Assembly: GCA_963772375.1 (NCBI GenBank)
Contig: CAVYXG010000005.1
Location: forward strand, 992,001-1,056,000
Reading direction: 5' to 3'
Source: DATBHM01 sp963772375
GTDB lineage: Bacteria; Actinomycetota; UBA4738; JACQTL01
DNA length: 64,000 bases
The notes under the pieces are model-generated. The model saw only the letters and a program-made list of their open reading frames with translations, had not been told where the DNA came from and did not search any database. The translations under genes and the position numbers were made by a program. Numbering within the stretch: the first letter of the stretch is position 1; every line of letters begins with the position of its first letter. Positions 24,381 through 32,175 of this stretch are shown one piece after another.

Positions 24381-25487
24381 TCAAGCCTCGAGCAGGTGGG
24401 CGGCCACGAGGTCGACGCCGAGCCGATCGTGGACGTCGAGCGGCAGCTCGGGCACCGATGTGAGCGCCGTTCCGGGGTGCCGCCGTCGGAACTCCGCCAC
24501 CGCCTCCGCGCCCCGCCGCTCGAGGCCGCGCAGCCGGCCGGCGACCTCGAGGCACGCGGCGGCCGCCCGCTGCTCCGTGGAACCGGTGCTGAGGCGTTCC
24601 CCGATCTGCGGGTCGACCTCCGCGGCGGGCGCCCGCCGGCACCGGTTGACGACGACCCCGGCGAGGTGCATGCCCGACTCGGACAGCCGGTCGACGAAGT
24701 GGGCGGCCTCGCCGAGCGACCCCCGGTCGGGCGCGGCCACCACCACGAACCCGGTCTGGTCCTCGCCCATCAGCGTCAGCACGCGCTGGGCGCGCTGCCG
24801 GAAGCCCTCGTACATGCCCTCGAACGCCCCGAGGAACTCCGCGGTGTCACGGAGCAGGTCGGCGCCGGCGATCCGCCCGACGGTGGCCGCGAGGGCCCGG
24901 GCCCCGAGGTTCGCCCCGCGCAGGCCGGCCCTGCCCGCCCGCCGGTACGGCCACAGCAGCCACCGGAACATCCGGCCGCCGAGGAAGTCGAGCAGCCGCC
25001 TGGGCGCGTCGAGGAACGACAGCGCGCTCCGCGTGGGCGGCGTGTCGACCACGATGGCGTCCCAGTCGCGCTCGGTGTCGGTCGCGAGCTCGTACAGACG
25101 TTCCATGGCCATGTACTCGTGGGTGCCGGTCAGCGAGTCCGCCATCCGCCGGTAGAACCCGTTTGCCAGGATCCGCTCCCGGCGATCGTCCGACCCGGCG
25201 TACCGGGCCACCAGGTCGTCGAACGTCCGCTTGGTGTCGAGCATGATGGCGTCGAGCCGGACGCCGTCGGCGAGGCGAACCGTGCGCTCCTCGCCCGGGG
25301 CCCGGGGGAGGCCGAGCGCGGAGACCAGCCGCCGGGCCGGGTCGACGGTCATCACCACGGTCTTGCGGCCCGCCCGGGCCTGGCCGACGGCCACCGCGGC
25401 CGCCACCGTCGTCTTGCCGACGCCGCCCGAGCCGCAGACGACGATGATCCGCCGCCGGGCGAGGTCGCCGCCGAGCCCGGTCGTCAC
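24381..25487 (-). CDS. ArsA/Get3-like ATPase 2 (Rv3680-like)
   Basis: This 368-residue protein has the deviant Walker A CGSGGVGKTT, MTVDPARR in the switch I region, and VVDTPPT in switch II. These mark the ArsA/Get3 ATPase family that handles anions or tail-anchored membrane proteins. GTG at 25487 overlaps the stop of the first ArsA-like gene (GTGA). In mycobacteria an equivalent adjacent pair (Rv3679-Rv3680) is thought to act as a heteromeric Get3-like ATPase linked to stress resistance. No arsenic-binding Cys triad is evident, so arsenite transport is unlikely. Confidence 0.88.
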   Translation of the reverse strand: MTTGLGGDLARRRIIVVCGSGGVGKTTVAAAVAVGQARAGRKTVVMTVDPARRLVSALGLPRAPGEERTVRLADGVRLDAIMLDTKRTFDDLVARYAGSDDRRERILANGFYRRMADSLTGTHEYMAMERLYELATDTERDWDAIVVDTPPTRSALSFLDAPRRLLDFLGGRMFRWLLWPYRRAGRAGLRGANLGARALAATVGRIAGADLLRDTAEFLGAFEGMYEGFRQRAQRVLTLMGEDQTGFVVVAAPDRGSLGEAAHFVDRLSESGMHLAGVVVNRCRRAPAAEVDPQIGERLSTGSTEQRAAAACLEVAGRLRGLERRGAEAVAEFRRRHPGTALTSVPELPLDVHDRLGVDLVAAHLLEA

Positions 25488-26467
25488 GAGGCGGCCCCGC
25501 GCGGCTCGACCAGCGCCGCGGCCAGCCGTTCGACCTCGGGACGCCCGAACGAGGGCGTGGCCAGCAGGGGGAGCTCGGCGTCGGGAGGGCGGGGGAGCCG
25601 CCGGAGCTGGCGGCGTTCGGCCTCGAACCTGGCCTCCTCCTCGCGTGCCGCCGTGAGCAGCGGCCCCGGATCCTGGTCGGTCACCCCGGCGCCCGCGTCG
25701 CGCAGCAGTCCGGCCAGACGGCGTGGGTCCAGCCGCATCCCGGCCGCGCGGGTCCCCGGGGGGAACGCCGGCGGCCGGACCCGGTTGGCCAGGATCCAGG
25801 GGTCGGGGAACCCGGCGCCGTCCAGCGCCTCAACCGTCTCGAGCGTCTCGGTGACCGGGAGGTCCTCGGGCGTCGTCACCAGCGCGATCGTGCTCTCCTC
25901 GCGGAACAGGCGGTCGATGGACACCAGCTGCTGGGTTGGCCGGCCGCCCCGGATGATGCCGCGGTACGTCCCGGCGGCCCGCAGCATGCCGAGGACCTGC
26001 CCGGTGGGCGGCCCGTCGACCACGACGAGGTCGTAGGCCGGCCGGCGGCGGGCCTCGGCTTCGCCCGAGCTGCGCCGCCACGACGTGAGCTCGTACATCT
26101 TCCCCGCGACCATCAGGTCGCGGAACCCCGGCACGCCGTCGGTGACCGTCTCGACGACCTGCGCCCGGGCGAGCGTCCGCGACAGCGCTCCCATCCGGAA
26201 GAACAGCCACAGGTACTCGACCAGCGCATCCCTGGCGGTCACCGCGAGGATGGAGAACCCGAGCGCGGTGTGGCGTTCCTCGAACCCCGGGTTGGGGACG
26301 CGCAGCAGCTCGAACATGCTGCCCCGGCCCTCGACCTCGACGAGCAGCACCCGCCGGCCGCCGCGGGCCGCGGCGACGGCGCAGGCCGCCGCCACGGTCG
26401 TCTTGCCCGTCCCACCCTTGCCGGACACGATGAGGAGGCGCCGGTCGAACGGACCTGAGGCCGGCAT
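25484..26467 (-). CDS. ArsA/Get3-like ATPase 1 (Rv3679-like)
   Basis: This 327-residue ATPase has VSGKGGTGKTTVAAA as its deviant Walker A, LLVEVEGRGSMFELL in switch I and LVVVDGPPTGQVLGML in switch II. Its switch I differs from the VDPA type of the partner, so the two subunits are probably specialised halves of a heterodimer. It starts at an ATG eight bases after a TATGCT element shared with the divergent NfeD gene, so the mRNA may be leaderless. It is coupled to the second ATPase by GTGA. Confidence 0.88.
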   Translation of the reverse strand: MPASGPFDRRLLIVSGKGGTGKTTVAAACAVAAARGGRRVLLVEVEGRGSMFELLRVPNPGFEERHTALGFSILAVTARDALVEYLWLFFRMGALSRTLARAQVVETVTDGVPGFRDLMVAGKMYELTSWRRSSGEAEARRRPAYDLVVVDGPPTGQVLGMLRAAGTYRGIIRGGRPTQQLVSIDRLFREESTIALVTTPEDLPVTETLETVEALDGAGFPDPWILANRVRPPAFPPGTRAAGMRLDPRRLAGLLRDAGAGVTDQDPGPLLTAAREEEARFEAERRQLRRLPRPPDAELPLLATPSFGRPEVERLAAALVEPRGAAS

Positions 26468-26474
26468 GGCCCGG

Positions 26475-26481
26475 TAGCATA
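26475..26481. promoter_or_regulatory. Shared bidirectional -10 element between ArsA and NfeD genes
   Basis: TAGCATA reads as TAGCAT toward the NfeD gene, ending ten bases before its ATG, and as TATGCT toward the ArsA gene, ending eight bases before its ATG. Both fit the actinobacterial -10 pattern TANNNT. The starts are only 23 bases apart, so the two promoters must compete or share a melted region. Confidence 0.45.
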
Positions 26482-26490
26482 CGCACCGCG

Positions 26491-27852
26491 ATGCGCCGGC
26501 CCTTCCCCCTCGTCCTCCTGTTCGCGGCCGCCCTGTGGTGGGTTCCCGCTCTGGGCCACGCGGCCACGCCCACGCCGTCCACAGCGCCCTCGTCGCCCTC
26601 GATCGGCCCCGGGGAGCTGCCGCCGTCGTTCGACATCGTGAAGGTCAACGGCGTCATCGACCGGCCCATGGAGGACTACCTGCTGGGTTCGCTGCAGGAC
26701 GCCGAGTCGCGCGATTCGGCCGTGATCATCCAGCTGAACACCCCCGGCTCGCTGGGGATCGACGGCGAGGCGCTGGCGGAACGGGTCTTCCGGGCCACGG
26801 TGCCGGTGATCGTCTGGATCGGCCCCACCCCGGCGCACGCGACGGGGACGGGGCTGCTCCTGGTGTACGCGTCGAGCTACGCGGTCGTCGCCCCGGGCGC
26901 CGGCGTCGGGCCCATCGAGCCGCCCGACCTGGCGCAGCAGCCGGTGCAGGGCCCGCTCTGCACGGCGGCCGACCCGTGCCCGGACGGCCTGGTCACCGAC
27001 CGGTGGGCCGCCGCCCGGCACCGCGACCCCGCGTTCGCCCGGGAGAACGTCGAGGCTCCGGGCCAGGTGGTGCTGAACCGCCACGTGGTCCAGGACTTCG
27101 CGGCATCCTCCGACCAGCTGCTGCGCAAGCTCGACGGGGTCACGGTCCCCACCGCCGGCGGCGACGTCACGCTCCGGACCACGGGCCGGGGCGTCCAGCT
27201 GCGATTCCACGACCTCGGGATCAGCCGGCGGATCCTGCACGCGGCGGCCTCCCCGGTGACGATCTACGTGCTGCTGATCCTGGGCCTGATGGGGCTCGTG
27301 TTCGAGCTCACCCAGTCCGGGATCGGCGTGGCCGGGATCGCCGGCGCGATCGCGGTGGGGTTCGCGATCTACGGGCTGGTCGTGGTGCCGTTCAACCTGG
27401 TCGGGCTCGCCCTGCTCGTGGGGGGCCTCGTCATGCTGACCTTCGACGTGGTGCTGCACCGGCTGGGGTGGCTCTCGTTCCTGGGGATCGCCGCGTTCGT
27501 GGCCGGGTCGTACCTGATCTTCGGCGGGGTGGCGCCCGCCATCGACATCTCACCGTGGCTGATATGGCCGTCGGCCGTGGCCGTGTTCCTGTACTGGGGG
27601 TTCGGCATGACGGTGGCCCAGCAGTCCCGCGAACGGATCGTGAGCACGCAACGAGGCCTGGTGGGCCTGCAGGGGGAGGCCCGGGGCATGCTGGCGCCCG
27701 AAGGTCCGGTGTACGTGAAGGGGACCATGTGGCGGGGTCGGGCGCTCGACGGTCCGATCCCGCCGGGCACCAGGGTCCGGGTCCGGCGGGTGGACGGCCT
27801 CGTGCTGCGCGTCGAGCCCGACCCGGACGCGCCTCCCGGGCACGAGGACTGA
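26491..27852 (+). CDS. NfeD-family membrane protein with ClpP-like domain lacking the Ser nucleophile
   Basis: This 453-residue protein has a signal peptide ending near AHA-like GHAATP, a ClpP-class domain (about 45-235), four membrane helices (about 250-380) and a C-terminal OB-fold domain. It matches the NfeD1b layout found near stomatin-type proteins. The oxyanion segment is NTPGSLG. Where NfeD proteases have ASAG with the catalytic Ser, this protein has ATGTG (residues 117-121), so Ser is Gly. It may be a non-proteolytic scaffold for membrane quality control. It is divergent from the ArsA pair across a shared -10 element. Confidence 0.85.
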   Translation: MRRPFPLVLLFAAALWWVPALGHAATPTPSTAPSSPSIGPGELPPSFDIVKVNGVIDRPMEDYLLGSLQDAESRDSAVIIQLNTPGSLGIDGEALAERVFRATVPVIVWIGPTPAHATGTGLLLVYASSYAVVAPGAGVGPIEPPDLAQQPVQGPLCTAADPCPDGLVTDRWAAARHRDPAFARENVEAPGQVVLNRHVVQDFAASSDQLLRKLDGVTVPTAGGDVTLRTTGRGVQLRFHDLGISRRILHAAASPVTIYVLLILGLMGLVFELTQSGIGVAGIAGAIAVGFAIYGLVVVPFNLVGLALLVGGLVMLTFDVVLHRLGWLSFLGIAAFVAGSYLIFGGVAPAIDISPWLIWPSAVAVFLYWGFGMTVAQQSRERIVSTQRGLVGLQGEARGMLAPEGPVYVKGTMWRGRALDGPIPPGTRVRVRRVDGLVLRVEPDPDAPPGHED

Positions 27853-27905
27853 GGACCACGACGGCCGGGGGCGGCCAATCTGAATGCCGGCTAAGAGTTG
27901 TATGT

Positions 27906-27921
27906 CGTTCTCATGAGAACG
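27906..27921. promoter_or_regulatory. 16-base perfect palindrome upstream of whiB
   Basis: CGTTCTCATGAGAACG is a perfect 16-base palindrome 84 bases before the WhiB ATG. A plausible -10 (TCATAGT, 27955-27961) lies about 34 bases downstream, so the palindrome would sit at or just above the -35 region. A dimeric regulator site is likely; it matches no operator I recognise. Confidence 0.55.
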
Positions 27922-28004
27922 GAACCGCCCCAATCCTCCCCCCGTCATAGTGCGAACAACTTCAGTGAGAAGGAGGGAGGCTGCCCGCCGGGCGGCCGCT
28001 CGGG

Positions 28005-28289
28005 ATGGACGAATGGCAGTTCGGCTGGCAGTTCCGAGCCGCGTGCCGCGGCGAGGACGCGGCGATGTTCTTCGCCCCGAACTACTTCGAGAAACGTCAC
28101 GAGAAGGACGCCCGCGAGGAGCGGGCGCGTCAGTACTGCAACACGTGCGAGGTGCGTGAGCAGTGCCTCGAGTACGCCCTTCGGATCCGTGAGCCCCATG
28201 GGATGTGGGGCGGGCTGAACGAGGCGCAGCGCCGGGCCCTGCTCCGGGTCCGGGACCGCGAGGCCGCCGAGGCCCGCCGGGCCGGGTAG
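28005..28289 (+). CDS. WhiB-family iron-sulfur transcription factor
   Basis: This 94-residue protein has the four cluster cysteines C14, C45, C48 and C54 (CNTCEVREQC), the GMWGGL turn at 66-71 and a basic C-terminal tail for DNA contact. WhiB proteins bind a [4Fe-4S] cluster that senses NO or O2 and act with the main sigma factor. A very strong AGGAGGGAGG at 27971-27980 lies 24 bases before the ATG, too far for normal use, with a small GCCCGCC/GGGCGGC fold between that could bring it nearer. In mycobacteria whiB4 lies by the same ArsA and PBP genes. Confidence 0.95.
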   Translation: MDEWQFGWQFRAACRGEDAAMFFAPNYFEKRHEKDAREERARQYCNTCEVREQCLEYALRIREPHGMWGGLNEAQRRALLRVRDREAAEARRAG

Positions 28290-28293
28290 TGGT

Positions 28294-28373
28294 GGGCGTC
28301 CCGCCGGCCGACGCCGGCGGGACGCCCGGAGATCCCCCCAACGGAGGGGCGGCGTCCTCGCCGCCCCTCCCCC
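28294..28373 (+). terminator. Two tandem perfect terminator hairpins after whiB
   Basis: The first hairpin has 15-base arms at 28294-28308 and 28313-28327 around the loop CGAC. The second has 12-base arms at 28343-28354 and 28359-28370 around TCCT and is followed by a short C/T run. Both are perfect. Together they should isolate whiB from the RidA-like gene. Confidence 0.8.
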
Positions 28374-28429
28374 CTTTCCGCGAGTAGGCTGCGGTCCCTC
28401 GATCACCCGATCCGAAAGGACCGATCGCC

Positions 28430-28891
28430 ATGAGCCGTGTCGACGACCGCCTCCGCGAGCTGGGGCTCGAGCTTCCGCCCCCCACCAGGGCGCTCGCCTC
28501 GTACGTCCCGGTGGTCGTCTCGGGGGGGCTGGCGTTCGTGTCGGGGCAGACGCCGTCGTTCGACGACGAGCCGATGTTCACGGGCAAGGTCGGCGCCGAC
28601 GTCACCGTCCAACAGGCCCAGCAGGCGGCGGCGCGGTGTGCGCTCCAGGCCCTGTCGGTGCTCCGCGAGGCGCTCGGCGATCTCGACCGCATCAACCGGA
28701 TCGTCGCGCTGACCGTCTACGTGGCCACGGCGCCGGGGTTCACCGAGCCCCACAAGGCCGCGAACGGCGCCAGCGATCTGCTGATCCAGGTGTTCGGCGA
28801 CGAGGGCCGGCATGCCCGCGCAGCGATCGGGGTCGCCGAGCTGCCGCTCGGCGTCCCCGTGGAGGTGTCGGTGATCGCCGAGGTCAGCTGA
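28430..28891 (+). CDS. RidA-family protein (Rv3678c-like)
   Basis: This 153-residue RidA-fold protein has AFVSGQTPSFDDEP near the start and GRHARAAIGVAELPLGVPVE near the end. The Arg of HARAAIGVA aligns with the catalytic Arg of RidA, unlike the copy at 910-1332, so imine deaminase activity is possible. GAAAGGA about ten bases before the ATG serves as ribosome binding site. Its end overlaps the convergent selB by eight bases. The position beside WhiB and the ArsA pair matches Rv3678c. Confidence 0.88.
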   Translation: MSRVDDRLRELGLELPPPTRALASYVPVVVSGGLAFVSGQTPSFDDEPMFTGKVGADVTVQQAQQAAARCALQALSVLREALGDLDRINRIVALTVYVATAPGFTEPHKAANGASDLLIQVFGDEGRHARAAIGVAELPLGVPVEVSVIAEVS

Positions 28892-30782
28892 CCCCGGACG
28901 CCTCCTCGCGGAGCACCCGGACGTCGCCCCGGCGGCGCGTCACGCCTCGGGCGTCGAACCACTCGAGCAGCGGCAGGGCGTACTTCCGCGACGTCCCCAG
29001 CCGCTCCCGGAACGCGCTGACGGTGATCCCGTCGGCGCCTGCGGCGCCGACGGCCTCGCGCGCCGCGGCGACCAGCTCCGGCGTGAACACCAGCTCCGGG
29101 GAGACCCGCACCAGGCGCCCGGCGCGCGCCGCGGCCTCCACCACCTCCCGCGGGAACCCCTCCGCGCCCAGCTCGGCGATGGTGGGCGGGCTCGGTTCGC
29201 GTTCCGCCACGGCGGCCACCAGCCGTTCGACCTCGTCGGCGCGGTCCTCGAGGGCGACGCGGTGCGTCGACAGGCGGACCTCCGAGCCCTCCCGGACGAT
29301 CAGGCCCTCGCGTTCGAGCGCGTCGAGCAGCGCGTCGACCAGGCCGGGGTCGGCGCCCCGTCCGGACCGTTCCACGACTCCGGCCGCCGACCGCCTGGCG
29401 TTCGCGAGGTCGTCGCCCGGCAGCAGCGGGTGATCCCGGTGGAACGCCGCGAGGCCCCGGTCGACGGCCCCGCCGACCTCCTCGAGCAGGTCGGTGGCCA
29501 CCCACCACGCGCCGGACCTCGTCGCTCCGTCGACGGTGGCGGGGGCGTGGCCGGTCAGGACCGTGAGGTCGGTCGCCCGCACGGCGCCGCGCTCGGCGAC
29601 GAGCACGGCGGGGAGGTCCTCACGGGTCGCCGACTCGCGCCGCCGCAGCCGCCGCACGGCATCCGAGCCCGGACGCGACGGCGGCTCGGTGTCCAGCACC
29701 GTCCCTCCCGCGACGGTCTCGCGCCGTCCGGACTCCCGCAGCACGAAGCGGTCGCCCGGCTCGAGCACGAGCGGCGCCGACAGCCGGACGCGGACGAGGG
29801 CACCGTCCGCGTCGCCCGGTTCCACCCTGGCCGCGCCCAGCGGGCGCATGCGCGCGTCGCGTTCGGCCGACCCGGCGTAGAGCTTGAAGGCCCCGCGGCC
29901 GGTCAGGGGATGGTCGAGCCGCCGCACGGGCCGCACCCGGCCTTCGAACACGCTGGTCGGGCGCCATGATCCCGGCCTGCCGAGCACGTCCCCCCGTTCG
30001 AGGTCCTCCCGTTCGATCCCGACCAGGTTCACCGCGACCCGGGCCACCGGCCGCGCCGTCTCGAGCGCCCGCTTGTGGCTCTGGAGCCCCCGAACCCTGG
30101 CCCGCCGGCCGGTCGGGAAGATCTCGACCTCGTCGCCCACCGCGAGCGGGCCGCCGGTGAGCGTTCCGGTCACGACCGTCCCGGCCCCTCGGATGGAGAA
30201 CACCCGGTCGAGGAACTGCCGGACCCGGTCCTCCCGCTCCGGCGGCGGTGCGCTCGCCGCCATGTCGTCGAGGGCCGCCGCCAGCCGGTCGAGGCCGTCG
30301 CCGGTGGCCGCAGAGCACGGGACGATCGGCGCGTCCGCGAGCGCGGTCCCCGCCAGTCGTTCCCGCACCTCGAGCTCCGCGATCGCCAGGGTCTCGGCAT
30401 CGACCAGGTCGGCCTTGGTGAGCGCGACCACCCCGCCCGCCGCGCCGAGGACGTCGACGATCTCGAGGTGCTCCTCGGATTGCGGCTTCCACCCCTCGTC
30501 GGCGGCCACGACGAACATGACCAGCCGGACCGGTCCCACGCCGGCCAGCATGTTGCGGACGAACCGCTCGTGGCCCGGGACGTCGACGAACCCGATCTCC
30601 CGTCCCGACGGCAGGGTCGCCCAGGCGAACCCCAGGTCGATCGTCAGGCCGCGTCGCTTCTCCTCGGCCAGCCGGTCGGGGTCGATGCCGGTCAGGCGCA
30701 GGATCAGCGACGACTTCCCGTGGTCGACGTGCCCGGCGGTGGCGACGACCTGGGGGAACGCCTCCGGCGCCCCCCCGGTCAC
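28884..30782 (-). CDS. selB: Selenocysteine-specific elongation factor SelB
   Basis: This 632-residue translational GTPase delivers selenocysteyl-tRNA to UGA codons marked by a SECIS element. G1 is AGHVDHGKSS, G3 DVPGHERF, G4 TKADLV. An EF-Tu-like barrel region follows, and the C-terminal third holds winged-helix domains that bind SECIS RNA. The GTG at 30782 overlaps the selA stop (GTGA), so selA and selB are one operon. The end overlaps the convergent RidA-like gene. I found no tRNA-Sec, selD or clear selenoprotein in the window. Confidence 0.95.
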   Translation of the reverse strand: MTGGAPEAFPQVVATAGHVDHGKSSLILRLTGIDPDRLAEEKRRGLTIDLGFAWATLPSGREIGFVDVPGHERFVRNMLAGVGPVRLVMFVVAADEGWKPQSEEHLEIVDVLGAAGGVVALTKADLVDAETLAIAELEVRERLAGTALADAPIVPCSAATGDGLDRLAAALDDMAASAPPPEREDRVRQFLDRVFSIRGAGTVVTGTLTGGPLAVGDEVEIFPTGRRARVRGLQSHKRALETARPVARVAVNLVGIEREDLERGDVLGRPGSWRPTSVFEGRVRPVRRLDHPLTGRGAFKLYAGSAERDARMRPLGAARVEPGDADGALVRVRLSAPLVLEPGDRFVLRESGRRETVAGGTVLDTEPPSRPGSDAVRRLRRRESATREDLPAVLVAERGAVRATDLTVLTGHAPATVDGATRSGAWWVATDLLEEVGGAVDRGLAAFHRDHPLLPGDDLANARRSAAGVVERSGRGADPGLVDALLDALEREGLIVREGSEVRLSTHRVALEDRADEVERLVAAVAEREPSPPTIAELGAEGFPREVVEAAARAGRLVRVSPELVFTPELVAAAREAVGAAGADGITVSAFRERLGTSRKYALPLLEWFDARGVTRRRGDVRVLREEASGVS

Positions 30783-32137
30783 GATGGTTCCAGGGCGTAG
30801 CGCACGGCTCGCACCAGGCGCTCGTCGTCCCCGGGCGGGACGGTCCGGAGGTCGAACAGCACCGCGCCCTCCCCGACACGGGCGAAGATCGTCGGGCGCT
30901 CGGTGCGGAGCGCCGCGGCCAGGGCGTCCGGCTTCGGCGTGTCCACGGCGACCGCCCACGACGCCAGCGAGTGGCCGGGGAGCGACCCCCCGCCGGGGGC
31001 GGACTCGACGCGAACCACGCGGCCGCCCAGCGCGACCGCGACCGCCCGGGACCGTCGCCGGATCGCCGTCGCCGGCGCCCGCAGCATCCGCCACACGGGG
31101 AGCTCCTCCTGCCGCCCGGTGGCGTGGAGGCGCAGCACGGCCTCGAGGACGGCCACCTGCATCTTGTCCACCCGGAGCGCCCGGGCCAGCGGATGGCGCC
31201 GCAGCCGCCCGATCAGGTCGGCCCGTCCGACCGCGATGCCGGCCTGGGGCCCGCCGAGCAGCTTGTCCCCCGAGAACGTCACCACGTCCGCCCCCGCCGC
31301 GAGGGCCTCGGTGGCGGCCGGCTCGTCGGCGGGGACCCCGGGCGTCCGATCGAGGAGCCCCGAGCCCAGGTCGTAGGCGAACGGCACTCCCGCCGTCCGG
31401 GCGATCGCGGCCAGGCCGGCGGCCGGCGCGGCGTCGGTGAACCCCACCACGCGGTAGTTGCTGGGGTGCACCTTCAGGATCAGGCCCGTGCGTTCGCCGA
31501 GGGCGGCGCGGAAGTCGGCCGTGCGGGTTCGGTTGGTCGTGCCGACCTCGACCAGCCGGGCGCCGCTCGCGGCCATGATGTCCGGGAGCCGGAACTCCCC
31601 ACCGATCTCGATCAGCTCGCCCCGGCTCACCAGCACGTCGCGGCGGCGGGCGAGCGCGGCGAGGAGCAGGACGAGCGCCCCGGCGTTGTTGTTGACGACG
31701 AACGCCGCCTCCGCGCCCGTGAGCGCGGTGAGCAGGAGCTCCGCCCGCGAGGTCCGCGTTCCCCGGCGCCCGGTCGCCCGGTCCACCTCGAGGTCGGCGT
31801 ACCCCTCGGCGGCGTGGACGGCGGCTCGCAGGGCGGCCGCCGGAAGGGGCGCGCGGCCGAGGCCCGTGTGGAGGATCACCCCGGTCGCGTTGATCACCGG
31901 CGTGAGGCCGAACGACGCGCGGGCGGCCCGTTCGACCGCGGCGGCCATGAGCAGGTCGGGGGGATCGGGAGCGCGGCCCCGCTCGGCTCCGGCCCGGGCG
32001 CCGGCCAGCACCTCGCGGACCGCCTGCTTCACGACCGTCCGCCCGAACTCAGCGCACGCCTTGCGGCCCGGTCCGGATCGCAGCAGCGCGTCGACGGAGG
32101 GCAGGCCGCGCCGGGAGGGTCGTTCTGGGGCCGCCAT
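30779..32137 (-). CDS. selA: L-seryl-tRNA(Sec) selenium transferase
   Basis: This 452-residue PLP enzyme converts seryl-tRNA(Sec) to selenocysteyl-tRNA(Sec) with selenophosphate. It shows INATGVILHTGLGRAPL near residue 88, VVNNNAGAL near 145, and TFSGDKLLGGPQAG with the PLP Lys at residue 292. The length matches the family. TACGCT (complement of 32148-32153) ends ten bases before the ATG and no ribosome binding site is seen, so a leaderless message is likely. It is coupled to selB by a 4-base overlap. Confidence 0.95.
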   Translation of the reverse strand: MAAPERPSRRGLPSVDALLRSGPGRKACAEFGRTVVKQAVREVLAGARAGAERGRAPDPPDLLMAAAVERAARASFGLTPVINATGVILHTGLGRAPLPAAALRAAVHAAEGYADLEVDRATGRRGTRTSRAELLLTALTGAEAAFVVNNNAGALVLLLAALARRRDVLVSRGELIEIGGEFRLPDIMAASGARLVEVGTTNRTRTADFRAALGERTGLILKVHPSNYRVVGFTDAAPAAGLAAIARTAGVPFAYDLGSGLLDRTPGVPADEPAATEALAAGADVVTFSGDKLLGGPQAGIAVGRADLIGRLRRHPLARALRVDKMQVAVLEAVLRLHATGRQEELPVWRMLRAPATAIRRRSRAVAVALGGRVVRVESAPGGGSLPGHSLASWAVAVDTPKPDALAAALRTERPTIFARVGEGAVLFDLRTVPPGDDERLVRAVRYALEPS

Positions 32138-32175
32138 CGCGCCTGCGAGCGTACTCCGCAGCCGCCGGGAGCTCC

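Noticed and set aside
27898..28218. Short frame overlapping the whiB leader
   Set aside because: It overlaps whiB out of frame and has no ribosome binding site.
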